A stretch of DNA of 64,000 nt from an uncultured Ferrimonas sp. (GTDB lineage Bacteria; Pseudomonadota; Gammaproteobacteria; Enterobacterales; Shewanellaceae). The notes beneath the pieces were generated by a model that saw only the letters and a list, made by a program, of their open reading frames with translations, did not search any database and was not told the origin of the DNA. The stretch covers positions 62,001 through 126,000 of the forward strand of contig NZ_CANLCI010000005.1 of the NCBI RefSeq assembly GCF_947489035.1, read 5' to 3'. Each line of letters opens with the position of its first letter. Within the stretch, counting starts at the first letter, position 1. This document shows positions 56,397 to 64,000 of the stretch, in pieces. The translations under genes and the position numbers were made by a program.

Positions 56397-57383
56397 ATGA
56401 CATTTAAACTGGTTAAGCCACTGCTGATGCTTGCCGCTTTGCTGCTGTCTGGCTTCGCCATGGCCGACGATGTGTCGACCCCAGCGCAAGCAGGCAACCA
56501 AGCAGAGATCGTATGGGAAGCACTGAAGCAAGGCGCAGAGGGTCGGACCACCGGTACCGCCCCTTTTGCCGAGCAAGCGATCAACAGCTACGATCCACGC
56601 CTGTTGGAAGTACGCAATAACTACCTCAGCTACGCCATGTTTGCCGCTCTGTTCGGCATGATTGGCGTGTTTGTGGTGTTTATCGCCGTCAACGGCATCT
56701 CCAAGCTGTCCGATGGCTTCTCGGGCAAGCTGGTGGCGCGTTGGAGCAAGTTCGACTTGTTCTGCCACTGGTTAGGCGCCATCCCTTGTCTGCTGCTGAT
56801 CATCACCGGTCTGACGCTGTTGTCTGGCAAGTTCATTATTGAACCCTTGCTGGGGCAAGCGGCATTCGCCTCGATGGCGGCACTGGCCAAACCGATCCAC
56901 GATTACATGGCGCTGCCATTCATCGCCGGTTGGGCGCTAATGAGCACACTGTGGGCTAAACATCAGCTGCCAGAGAAGTGCGATTTAGCGTGGTTCTTAG
57001 CGGTGGGTGGTTACATCAACTTCGGCCCATTCAAAGGCAAGCACCCGCACGCGGGCTTTGCTAACGCCGGTGAAAAGCTGTGGTTCTGGACCTTCGCCCT
57101 AGGTGGCGCGGTGATCTGCGCCACCGGCGTTGTGTTGCTGTTCCCGGATCTGGTTGAGCCAAGCCGTACCCTCAGCCTGATGGCAATGGCGGTACACGGC
57201 ATCATGGCGATCGTGATCACCGCCTTCGCGGTGGTGCACATCTTCATGGCAACGGTGATGTCTGAAGGCGGCATGGAGAACATGATCTCCGGCTACTGTG
57301 ACGAAAACTGGGCCAAGCAGCACCACGATCTGTGGTACGACGAGATCAAAGCCAACGGCACCTTAAAGTACAAAGATCAGTAA
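56397..57383 (+). CDS. Formate dehydrogenase gamma subunit (cytochrome b)
   Basis: Membrane cytochrome b subunit that passes electrons to quinone. A signal peptide (LLMLAALLLSGFAMA) precedes a periplasmic stretch and four membrane helices: YAMFAALFGMIGVFVVFIAV, then WLGAIPCLLLIITGLTLLSG, an FIAGWALMSTLW segment, and ALGGAVICATGVVLLFPDL/AVHGIMAIVITAFAVVHIFM with candidate haem His residues (CHWLGA, AVHGIM, VVHIFM). 328 residues. The extra N-terminal domain before the first helix is typical of FdhC-like gamma subunits in this group. Two terminators follow. Confidence 0.93.
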   Translation: MTFKLVKPLLMLAALLLSGFAMADDVSTPAQAGNQAEIVWEALKQGAEGRTTGTAPFAEQAINSYDPRLLEVRNNYLSYAMFAALFGMIGVFVVFIAVNGISKLSDGFSGKLVARWSKFDLFCHWLGAIPCLLLIITGLTLLSGKFIIEPLLGQAAFASMAALAKPIHDYMALPFIAGWALMSTLWAKHQLPEKCDLAWFLAVGGYINFGPFKGKHPHAGFANAGEKLWFWTFALGGAVICATGVVLLFPDLVEPSRTLSLMAMAVHGIMAIVITAFAVVHIFMATVMSEGGMENMISGYCDENWAKQHHDLWYDEIKANGTLKYKDQ

Positions 57384-57407
57384 GCTCATCCCTTAATGGT
57401 CGATTCA

Positions 57408-57435
57408 AGCCCCAACCTCGGTTGGGGCTTTTTTG
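57408..57435 (+). terminator. Formate dehydrogenase operon terminator
   Basis: Stem AGCCCCAAC (57408-57416) and GTTGGGGCT (57421-57429), loop CTCG, six Ts. Confidence 0.93.
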
Positions 57436-57484
57436 TGACTGCCGCTAAGGCCTCCAGCCTCTAACTTTTGCCCCAAAACCTGCT

Positions 57485-57511
57485 AAGAGCCGCAGTGCGG
57501 CTCTTTTTTAT
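57485..57511 (+). terminator. Second terminator
   Basis: Stem AAGAGCCGC (57485-57493) and GCGGCTCTT (57497-57505), loop AGT, then Ts; tandem back-up behind the previous one. Confidence 0.8.
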
Positions 57512-57761
57512 GCGCCTAATGTACGGTTACGCAACAAACTCATGGAATGATCACAACCATGAACAAAAACCTTCGATAACAATGCCGTGATGCCGACAGC
57601 CTCGCATTTTTGTCGATCCACCCTCGGCGATGGTCACATTCTCGCAACGTCCACCTATCAGCCACCGGCCGGAATTCTTAAGCTGATGTTGCCCTGCCAA
57701 TGATTGCCCTTAGAAGGCAACGACTCACGGCACTAAACCCATGCACGAATAAGAGCCCGCC

Positions 57762-59114
57762 ATGTCCATTGCCGAACGCGCCATCAATAACGCCGCCATT
57801 AATCATGCCGCCGAGATCACCACCCCAAATTGGATGCTGCGTGGCATGGAAAACCTGATGCAGCACTACACCAAGCGGCACCTGTGCATGGACACTCGCG
57901 CTTGCGATGCCATTCCGGCGCCACGGGCAGGCCACAACTACACCCTGTATATCCACGTGCCGTTTTGCCACACCCTTTGCAGTTTCTGCACCTTCCACCG
58001 CTTCCTGTTTAAGGAAGAGAAAGCCCGCGCCTACTTCAAAGCGCTGCGCAAAGAGATGCAGATGGCCAAGGATCTTGGCTACGACTTCCACGAACTGTAC
58101 GTTGGCGGCGGCACCACCACGGTGCTGGTGGATGAACTGGCTCGCACCATCGAACTGGCCAAAACCCTGTTCCCTGCCATTAAGCAGGTCTCCTGCGAAT
58201 CGGATCCGTTGCACCTAACCTCTATGGAGTTCACCCAGCTGCATGGGCTGGTGGATCGCTTATCCGTTGGGGTGCAAAGCTTTGATCGCGGCATCTTAGA
58301 AAAGACCGATCGCCTGAAGAAGTTTGGCGAGCCGGAAGTGGTGTTTGAAAAACTGGCTCGCGCCAAAGAGAACTTCCCCATTCTGAACTGCGACATGATC
58401 TTTGGCTTTGAAGGGCAAACCCCTGAAGTGCTGGCCAGCGACATCGCTACCTTGAAACGCTTAGGCCCACGCCAGATCACCACCTACCCGTTGATGGTGT
58501 CGGATCTGACCAAGCGCCACGCCCAAAGCAAAGGCGTATCCAAGGCGCAGTTGGCCAACGAAAATCAAGACATCCGCAGCGACTACGAGCTGATCCTGAA
58601 CGAATTGCGCGGCGAGTACGAACAGCTGACCTCGTGGTCGTTCGGCAAAAGCAGCAGCGAAGCGTTCGACGAATACGTGGTGAACTGCGACGACTACTTA
58701 GGGCTTGGCTCGGGCAGTTTCTCGTTCTTGCACGATCAGCTGTACGTAAACAGCTTCTCGCTGCGCCGTTATCAAGAGAAGATCAATAGCGGCCTGATGG
58801 GCGTCGAAGCCACCAAAACCTACAGCAAGAGCGCCACCTTGCAGTACCGCTTCTTGCTGAGCGTGTTTGGCGGTCGTCTTGACAAGCAGTACTTCAAAAA
58901 CAAGTACGGCAGCAACGTCTATACCGCCCTAACCAAAGAGATGGCCTTTATGCACGGCATTGGCGGCTTCGAAACCGATCCCAGTAATCCCGATGTGCTG
59001 CAAGCCACCCCTAACGGCCTAATGATCGGCCTGATGATGATGAAAAACTTCTATACCGGCATGGATAACGTGCGCGCTCAGCTGCGTAAGCCACTGAAAC
59101 AAGAAGACATGTAA
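57762..59114 (+). CDS. HemN-like radical SAM protein
   Basis: Radical SAM enzyme of the coproporphyrinogen III oxidase superfamily; exact reaction unknown. The Fe-S motif is C-x3-C-x2-C in HVPFCHTLCSFCTFHRF, where true HemN has a further Cys (C-x-C) after it that is Phe-flanked here; YVGGGTTTVLVDELA and SVGVQSFDRGILEKTDR are the SAM-binding stretches. The C-terminal HemN-like domain is LGLGSGSFSFLHDQLYVNSF onwards. 450 residues. The ESDPLHL segment departs from HemN/HemW. Candidates are a porphyrin-modifying enzyme or a ChuW/HutW-like haem-degrading methyltransferase; no haem-uptake neighbours are present. It stands alone downstream of formate dehydrogenase. Confidence 0.75.
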   Translation: MSIAERAINNAAINHAAEITTPNWMLRGMENLMQHYTKRHLCMDTRACDAIPAPRAGHNYTLYIHVPFCHTLCSFCTFHRFLFKEEKARAYFKALRKEMQMAKDLGYDFHELYVGGGTTTVLVDELARTIELAKTLFPAIKQVSCESDPLHLTSMEFTQLHGLVDRLSVGVQSFDRGILEKTDRLKKFGEPEVVFEKLARAKENFPILNCDMIFGFEGQTPEVLASDIATLKRLGPRQITTYPLMVSDLTKRHAQSKGVSKAQLANENQDIRSDYELILNELRGEYEQLTSWSFGKSSSEAFDEYVVNCDDYLGLGSGSFSFLHDQLYVNSFSLRRYQEKINSGLMGVEATKTYSKSATLQYRFLLSVFGGRLDKQYFKNKYGSNVYTALTKEMAFMHGIGGFETDPSNPDVLQATPNGLMIGLMMMKNFYTGMDNVRAQLRKPLKQEDM

Positions 59115-59130
59115 TCCATTGCCGGCCCAC

Positions 59131-59166
59131 AAAACCGGCCTTCATGCGAAGGCCGGTTTTTTTTCG
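59131..59166 (+). terminator. Terminator after the radical SAM gene
   Basis: Perfect 13-bp stem AAAACCGGCCTTC (59131-59143) and GAAGGCCGGTTTT (59148-59160), loop ATGC, then Ts. Confidence 0.93.
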
Positions 59167-59214
59167 GTCACAGTGGCGTAATATTGGGGTTATCGACGTT
59201 AACTGAGATCCACC

Positions 59215-60060
59215 ATGGCCCACGCGCTGATCATCGCCAACATCAACTGCGACCAAATCCTTCGCCTTTCCCGCCCGTTGCAAAGCGGCGCTCGCATCCA
59301 TTATGAAGAACAGGGCTATCGCTTAGGCGGTGGTGCCGCCAACACCGGCTTAGGCTTAGTGTGGGCGGGGCATCAGATCAGCCTATTAAGCCAAGTGGGG
59401 GAAGATCAACGCGGCGACTGGCTGATCGATCAAGCGCAGCAACTGGGCTTTAACTGCCACTGGGTACACCGCCATGTGGGCGCCACCCAACCGTTGCAGC
59501 TGTTGATGGAGCCCAACGGCGAGCGCACCATTTTGCGCCCAAATCGGCCGCGGCTGTTGCTGCCACAACACTTCGATCCCACTCCGTTTAACGCCCTCTA
59601 CGTCAATCTGTCTGCCGAAGGGCTGCCCAGCCTAATGCGTCAGGCCATGGCCACCGATTGCCTTGTGGTGGCGCAACTGCCTAAGGATCTGGCGCAGCGC
59701 CCCTGTGATTACCTGATCACCTCGGTGGACGATTTAGCTCAGCATCAGGTGGACGATCCGTGGCAATTTGGTCAACAGATCGCCGGTAACAACTTGCGCG
59801 CCTTCATCGTAACCCAAGGCAGCAAGGGCGCCATCGCCTACCACGCCGATGGCCAGCAATCCTGCCCCGCCGTGGCCACCAATGTGATCGACAGTACCGG
59901 CGCAGGTGATTGTTATGCAGGCGGTTTGATCCATGCGCTGCTGCAGAGTCTATCCTTAGCAGAAGCGATGCAGCAGGCGGCGCAATGGGCGGCGTTTGCG
60001 GTCAGTGGCGACAGCTCGTTGCCACCGGAAACCCTGCAACACTATCTTCAACGGCGTTAA
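59215..60060 (+). CDS. PfkB-family carbohydrate kinase
   Basis: Ribokinase-like sugar or nucleoside kinase of 281 residues. RLGGGAANTGLGLVWAGHQI (substrate-binding Gly motif, PfkB signature 1) and STGAGDCYAGGLIHALL (signature 2 with the catalytic Asp in GAGD) are intact. Substrate cannot be read. It precedes the GGDEF gene by 34 bases on the same strand, so the two may be cotranscribed. Confidence 0.9.
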   Translation: MAHALIIANINCDQILRLSRPLQSGARIHYEEQGYRLGGGAANTGLGLVWAGHQISLLSQVGEDQRGDWLIDQAQQLGFNCHWVHRHVGATQPLQLLMEPNGERTILRPNRPRLLLPQHFDPTPFNALYVNLSAEGLPSLMRQAMATDCLVVAQLPKDLAQRPCDYLITSVDDLAQHQVDDPWQFGQQIAGNNLRAFIVTQGSKGAIAYHADGQQSCPAVATNVIDSTGAGDCYAGGLIHALLQSLSLAEAMQQAAQWAAFAVSGDSSLPPETLQHYLQRR

Positions 60061-60094
60061 ACCGCACTAACGCCAGCACCTAAGGATGGGGCAC

Positions 60095-61084
60095 ATGGCG
60101 TTATCGCAACAATCACTTCAGCACAAGGTGCAATCAGCGCTGTTGCTCGCCGTTGCTGCTGTGCAAGGGCTGCAATGGTTGGCGGCGTTTGCCAGCAACA
60201 GCCAAACCCCGTGGCTGTTTGCGGCGGTAATGGCGCCGCTGTTGGCGCAATTTTGTTTGGGCAAAGCCTCGGTACTGCAGCACCCGCAGCTGTGTGTCGC
60301 GATGGTGTCTGGCACCATCGCGCTGTCGCTGCCCCATCAACCCCACCCCAATCTGACGCTGCTGCTGTTGCTGCCGGTGGTTGCCGCCTTTGCCAGCAAT
60401 CGCTTGATGTTGGCACTCACGGTTTTACCGTCGTTGTTGTCTTGGCTGTGGTTTTACCCGCAACCGCTGTGGGCCGCCGCGTGGCTGTTGGTAGCCACCT
60501 TGATTGGCTACCAAAGTGGGCTGTTGCATCGCCTCAACACTCTGCAACGGCGCCAAAACCAGCGACTGCAATGGCAAAAGCAGCGAAACGGCAATCGGGA
60601 TCGATTAACCCAGTTGCGTAATAAGCGCTATTTCGAACAACGCTTGCAGCAAAGTGTGTCGGAAGCCAAGCGCAGTAAAAACCCGTTGAGTTTGATCATT
60701 CTCGACATCGACTATTTCCGCGCCTACAACGATCACTATGGGCACGCCGAAGGGGATCTGTGTTTGCGCGCCGTCGCCAGCCAGATCAAGGCCGCCAGCC
60801 AGCGCCAATCCGACGTGATCGCCCGCTTACAAGGCGGCACCTTTGCGCTGTTACTGCCCACCACCGATCGCAAAGGTGCAGAACGGCTTGCCCAGCAGAT
60901 CTCAACCCAAGTGCAGCAGGCCAACATCGGCCATCACTGCTCGCCCATCAGCCGCAAAATCACCCTAACCCAAGGGCTAAGCCAGTGGCAGCCAGGCTTA
61001 GAAGCCGAGCACTTACTGGAACGCGCCAAACGCACCTTAGCGCAGGCCAAAGTAGAGGGACGGGATCAAATCAAAGTGGCTTAG
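60095..61084 (+). CDS. Membrane GGDEF-domain protein with degenerate active site
   Basis: Predicted cyclic-di-GMP-type signalling protein of 329 residues. Five or six hydrophobic segments (10-150) form a membrane sensor; a short linker leads into a GGDEF fold with intact IILDIDYFRAYNDHYGHAEGD. The signature loop itself reads R-L-Q-G-G-T-F (residues 246-250 QGGTF) instead of R-Y-G-G-D/E-E-F, so both acidic catalytic residues are lost and diguanylate cyclase activity is unlikely. The ATG at 60095 has AAGG at good spacing, unlike the ATG at 60086. It may act as a nucleotide sensor or be decaying. Confidence 0.85.
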   Translation: MALSQQSLQHKVQSALLLAVAAVQGLQWLAAFASNSQTPWLFAAVMAPLLAQFCLGKASVLQHPQLCVAMVSGTIALSLPHQPHPNLTLLLLLPVVAAFASNRLMLALTVLPSLLSWLWFYPQPLWAAAWLLVATLIGYQSGLLHRLNTLQRRQNQRLQWQKQRNGNRDRLTQLRNKRYFEQRLQQSVSEAKRSKNPLSLIILDIDYFRAYNDHYGHAEGDLCLRAVASQIKAASQRQSDVIARLQGGTFALLLPTTDRKGAERLAQQISTQVQQANIGHHCSPISRKITLTQGLSQWQPGLEAEHLLERAKRTLAQAKVEGRDQIKVA

Positions 61085-61119
61085 CCGGCACCAGGGCCAG
61101 CCGCAGCCCGTTCCGATCA

Positions 61120-61145
61120 AAAAGAGCGCCCTAAGGCGCTCTTTT
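61120..61145. terminator. Bidirectional terminator between the GGDEF gene and ETF-QO
   Basis: Perfect 11-bp stem AAAAGAGCGCC (61120-61130) and GGCGCTCTTTT (61135-61145), loop CTAA. Confidence 0.9.
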
Positions 61146-61173
61146 GCGGTAACCCCGTCAGTGGCTTAAGCCA

Positions 61174-62811
61174 CTACATGTTGGGGTAATTCGGGCCGTT
61201 ACCGCCCTCTGGCACCACCCAAGTGATGTTCTGGCTGGGATCCTTAATGTCGCAGGTTTTACAGTGCACGCAGTTGGCAAAGTTTATCTGCAACTGCGGC
61301 TGCTGCTCTTGGGCCCCCACGATCTCGTACACCCCCGCAGGGCAGTAACGCTGGGCCGGTTCAGCAAACTGCGCCAAGTTGACGGTGATGGGGATCTGGC
61401 TATCGGTTAAGCGCAGATGACAGGGCTGATCTTCCTCGTGGAAGGTGTTCGACACAAACACCGACGACAACCGATCAAAGCTGACTTGGCCATCGGGCTT
61501 GGGGTAGCTGATCTTGGCGGCGTTAGCGGCGAGCTGCAGGCTGTCATGATCAAAGCCCATGTCTTGCAAGGTCACCGGCAATTTGCCGCCAAACCAATTC
61601 TGTTCAATGTAGTTAAACGCCCCGCCGGCCATGGTGCCAAACTTGTGCAGCGCGGGGCCGAAGTTGCGGCTGCAGTACAGCTCGTCATGCAACCACGACG
61701 CCTTAAAGTAATCGGTAAAATTGGTGAGATCCAAGCCGCCAGCGGCGTTGCCCTGCAGCGATTCCGCCACCACTTCCGCCGCCAGCATGCCGCTTTTCAT
61801 GGCGGTGTGGCTGCCTTTGATCTTGGCAAAGTTCAAGGTACCGGCATCGCACCCGATCAACAGGCCACCGGGAAAGTGCATGGTCGGCAACGAGTTAAGC
61901 CCACCTTTGGCAATGGCACGGGCACCATAGGCGATGCGTTCACCGCCTTCCAGATATTGGCGGATCTGCGGGTGGGTTTTAAAGCGCTGAAACTCTTCAA
62001 ATGGGCTTAGGTGCGGGTTGTCGTAGTTCAGATCGGTGATCAGCCCCACTAAGATCTGACCATCATCGCCGTGGTACAAGAAGCCGCCGCCACTGGCACC
62101 ATGATCGGTCAGCGGGTAACCGGCGGTGTGGATCACCAGCCCCGGTTGATGCTTGCCCTCGGGCGCTTGCCACACCTCTTTAATGCCCAAGCCGTAATGC
62201 TGCGGCGACTTGCCTTTATCCAAGTCGAATTGGGCGATCAGCTGCTTGCCCAAGTGGCCGCGACAGCCCTCGGCAAACAGGGTGTATCCGGCACGCAGTT
62301 CCATGCCGGGCATGTGGCCCTCTTTGGCTTCGCCATCGTGCCCCACGCCCATGTCGCCGGTGATCACCCCTTTAATGATGCCATCGTCTTGGATCAATTC
62401 TGCTGCGGCAAAGCCCGGGTAGATCTCGACCCCCAACCCTTCGGCTTGTTCCGCCAGCCAGCGACACAAGTTCCCCAAGCTGATGATGTAGTTGCCGTCG
62501 TTGTGCATGGTTTTCGGCACAAAGGCGTTGTTGAGTTTGGTTTGGCCACCGGCTTTAAGGAGGTAGATTTCGTCACCGCTTACTGCGGTTTTTAATGGCG
62601 CATCTAACTCTTGCCAGTTGGGCAGTAACTCATCCAAGGCGCGGGTTTCAAATACCGCCCCCGATAAGATGTGCGCGCCCACTTCCGAGCCTTTCTCAAC
62701 CACACACACATTCAGCTCAGAATTAAGCTGCTTTAAGCGAATAGCACTGGCTAGGCCGGCAGGGCCAGCACCCACCACCAGTACGTCAAATTCCATTGAC
62801 TCACGTTCCAT
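61174..62811 (-). CDS. Electron transfer flavoprotein-ubiquinone oxidoreductase
   Basis: Inner-membrane-associated flavoprotein that passes electrons from electron-transfer flavoprotein (fatty acid and amino acid oxidation) to ubiquinone. An N-terminal FAD motif VVGAGPAGLASAIRL, GCDAGTLNFAKIKGSHTAMK and a C-terminal [4Fe-4S] cluster (NCVHCKTCDIKDPSQNITW) are characteristic; 545 residues is normal. AGAGG lies before the ATG at 62811. ETF subunit genes are not in this window. Divergent from moaA. Confidence 0.95.
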   Translation of the reverse strand: MERESMEFDVLVVGAGPAGLASAIRLKQLNSELNVCVVEKGSEVGAHILSGAVFETRALDELLPNWQELDAPLKTAVSGDEIYLLKAGGQTKLNNAFVPKTMHNDGNYIISLGNLCRWLAEQAEGLGVEIYPGFAAAELIQDDGIIKGVITGDMGVGHDGEAKEGHMPGMELRAGYTLFAEGCRGHLGKQLIAQFDLDKGKSPQHYGLGIKEVWQAPEGKHQPGLVIHTAGYPLTDHGASGGGFLYHGDDGQILVGLITDLNYDNPHLSPFEEFQRFKTHPQIRQYLEGGERIAYGARAIAKGGLNSLPTMHFPGGLLIGCDAGTLNFAKIKGSHTAMKSGMLAAEVVAESLQGNAAGGLDLTNFTDYFKASWLHDELYCSRNFGPALHKFGTMAGGAFNYIEQNWFGGKLPVTLQDMGFDHDSLQLAANAAKISYPKPDGQVSFDRLSSVFVSNTFHEEDQPCHLRLTDSQIPITVNLAQFAEPAQRYCPAGVYEIVGAQEQQPQLQINFANCVHCKTCDIKDPSQNITWVVPEGGNGPNYPNM

Positions 62812-63008
62812 AACAACCTCTCACTTGCGCCGTTACCACAACGGCCACTGCTCACTTCGTCATCACCCGAGCTTACTGAAAAAGTGACCAAGATCACAGA
62901 GGCTATGCTGCCAGCCAATGGCAATTGCGGCTTTGCTTATGGAACGCTCACATCATCAGAGAAAGTGTGATCTAAGCGGATTGTGATGAACGCTGGCTAT
63001 ACTTTACA
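62812..63008. promoter_or_regulatory. ETF-QO/moaA divergent promoter region with CRP-like site
   Basis: A CRP-type palindrome AGTGA-CCAAGA-TCACA at 62883-62898 (9 of 10 arm bases match TGTGA-N6-TCACA), and a candidate -10 TATACT at 62998-63003 for moaA, which puts the start of transcription just before the riboswitch. Confidence 0.6.
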
Positions 63009-63139
63009 CTGCCTCTATTGTGAACCGAGCTTATGCGACCTAAGTCATTCCTTGATAAGGCACATAAGCCGTGGCCATTGGGGCCACCAGGGTCAGACGC
63101 GAAAGCGGCTGTGCCTCCCGGATATTTGGAAAGGTGACA
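63009..63139 (+). promoter_or_regulatory. Molybdenum cofactor (Moco) riboswitch
   Basis: The leader of moaA carries the conserved elements of the Moco RNA element known upstream of Escherichia coli moaA: GGCCACCAGGG (63082-63092), an imperfect stem, GTGCCTCCCG (63111-63120), ATATTTGGAAAGGTGACAC running into the ATG. The last part contains the Shine-Dalgarno (AAGGTG), so ligand binding would block translation of moaA when cofactor is plentiful. Start of the element is approximate. Confidence 0.85.
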
Positions 63140-63140
63140 C

Positions 63141-64000
63141 ATGCAACAACTGCAAGATCGGTTTGGTCGCCGATTTCATTACCTGCGTTTATCCATTACC
63201 GACGCCTGTAACTTTAAGTGCCAATATTGTCTGCCCAACGGCTATAAGCCCAGCGGTAAGCCACATCATCTCGCGCCGGACGAATTGTCACGGGTGATGC
63301 GCGCCTTTGCCGCCTGTGGCACCCGCAAAATTCGCATTACCGGTGGCGAGCCCAGCCTGCGCAAAGATTTTGAACAGATCCTCGAATTGGCGGCAAACAC
63401 CCCCAAAATCGAAACCGTTGCGACCACCACCAACGGCTACCGTTTGGCAGAACACGCCGCCGACTGGCAGCGCTGTGGCCTTGATCAGATCAACGTGTCG
63501 GTCGACAGCCTTGATGGCAACGCCTTTGCGCGGATCACCGGCGACAGCCGCTTTGATCTGGTGATGAAGGGGATCGATCGGGCGTTAGAGCTGGATTACC
63601 GCCGAGTGAAGATCAACACGGTGCTGCTGAACGGCCACAACGCCGATCAGCTGCCGCTGTTTCTGAACTACATCCGCGATCGCAAAGTGGACATCCGCTT
63701 TATCGAGTTGATGGAAACCGGCTTGCACCACGATTACTTCAAGGCGCACCACCTGCCCGGCACGGTGATCCAACAGCAGTTGCTGCAACAAGGCTGGCAA
63801 CAGGATCCCAGCGATCAAGACGCTGGCCCAGCACTGAATTACAGCCACCGCGATTACGCCGGTCGCATCGGCTTAATCATGCCCTACTCCAAGGATTTCT
63901 GTGCAACCTGTAACCGCTTACGGGTGTCCTCTATCGGCAAACTGCACCTGTGCCTGTTTACCGAAGCCGGCATCGAATTACGGGATCTGTTGGGCAGCGA
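63141..64000 (+). CDS. moaA: GTP 3',8-cyclase MoaA (partial, runs off the window)
   Basis: First step of molybdenum cofactor synthesis: radical SAM conversion of GTP toward cyclic pyranopterin monophosphate. Starts MQQLQDRFGRRFHYLRLSIT, with the N-terminal cluster motif C-x3-C-x2-C in DACNFKCQYCLP, GGEPSLRKDF, and the C-terminal cluster motif FCATCNRLRVSSIGKLHLC. 286 codons are present; about 30-40 more are expected beyond 64000. Behind the Moco riboswitch, and needed for the formate dehydrogenase encoded upstream. Confidence 0.96.
   Translation, partial: MQQLQDRFGRRFHYLRLSITDACNFKCQYCLPNGYKPSGKPHHLAPDELSRVMRAFAACGTRKIRITGGEPSLRKDFEQILELAANTPKIETVATTTNGYRLAEHAADWQRCGLDQINVSVDSLDGNAFARITGDSRFDLVMKGIDRALELDYRRVKINTVLLNGHNADQLPLFLNYIRDRKVDIRFIELMETGLHHDYFKAHHLPGTVIQQQLLQQGWQQDPSDQDAGPALNYSHRDYAGRIGLIMPYSKDFCATCNRLRVSSIGKLHLCLFTEAGIELRDLLGS

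Larger units (their letters stand above)
57384..57761. other. Intergenic region with two terminators before the radical SAM gene
   Basis: 378 bases: the two terminators below, then about 250 bases without a clear feature other than the probable promoter of the radical SAM gene. I found no FNR-type palindrome in it. Confidence 0.55.

Overview
The window is a gammaproteobacterial chromosome segment of moderately high GC. Gene order and protein character (coaBC-dut-slmA with pyrE-rph and yicC; gmk-rpoZ-spoT...trmH...recG; bipA/glnA-glnL-glnG; a Tat-exported formate dehydrogenase with its small Tat partner; NtrC, FNR-type and CRP-type sites) fit the Shewanella/Ferrimonas side of the Alteromonadales. 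The genus is an inference, since no rRNA gene is present.

Layout. (1) 1-7.5 kb: a TetR regulator, then envelope sugar genes: a UDP-glucuronate 4-epimerase-like enzyme, waaA (Kdo transferase), kdkA (Kdo kinase), a GT9 heptosyltransferase-type enzyme, a Wzi-like outer-membrane protein and gmhA. (2) 7.6-13.7 kb: a visibly AT-rich, probably acquired glycan block. Three transferases on the plus strand (the last with the motif set of bacterial sialyltransferases) converge on two minus-strand genes for a nonulosonic acid: a NeuB-type synthase and a fused NeuA-type cytidylyltransferase/PseG-like protein. (3) 14-24.1 kb: housekeeping (coaD, mutM, rpmG-rpmB, radC, coaBC-dut-slmA, pyrE with an attenuator-like hairpin, rph, a lipoprotein and M48 protease pair, yicC). 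(4) 24.1-27.86 kb: an integrated element in the 3' end of yicC, bounded by a 21-bp near-perfect direct repeat. It holds a decayed integrase start and a three-gene cassette: HNH nuclease, SAM methyltransferase, and a large protein with a PD-(D/E)xK-like motif. This is the best candidate for an undescribed system, probably phage defence. (5) 28-44 kb: rmuC, a Dps-family protein, a gene-poor 860-bp gap with hairpins and repeats, gmk-rpoZ-spoT-ridA-trmH, an acyl-CoA synthetase, recG, a DUF3014 protein, a thioesterase-dtd-yihY cluster, small envelope proteins and rluF. (6) 44.6-52.1 kb: bipA and the nitrogen regulon core glnA, glnL, glnG with sigma-54 and NtrC sites. (7) 52.1-57.4 kb: a formate dehydrogenase operon behind an FNR/EtrA-type palindrome. 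The catalytic residue is Cys, not Sec. (8) 57.7-64 kb: a HemN-like radical SAM protein, a PfkB kinase, a GGDEF-domain protein with a broken active-site motif, ETF-ubiquinone oxidoreductase, and the start of moaA behind a molybdenum-cofactor riboswitch.

How the genes work together. The first third builds and decorates lipopolysaccharide or capsule. The formate dehydrogenase needs the molybdopterin cofactor whose first biosynthetic enzyme, MoaA, lies at the right edge, and both show signs of anaerobic or energy-state control. The yicC element is cargo independent of its neighbours. All positions and motif calls come from reading the sequence; no database comparison was possible.
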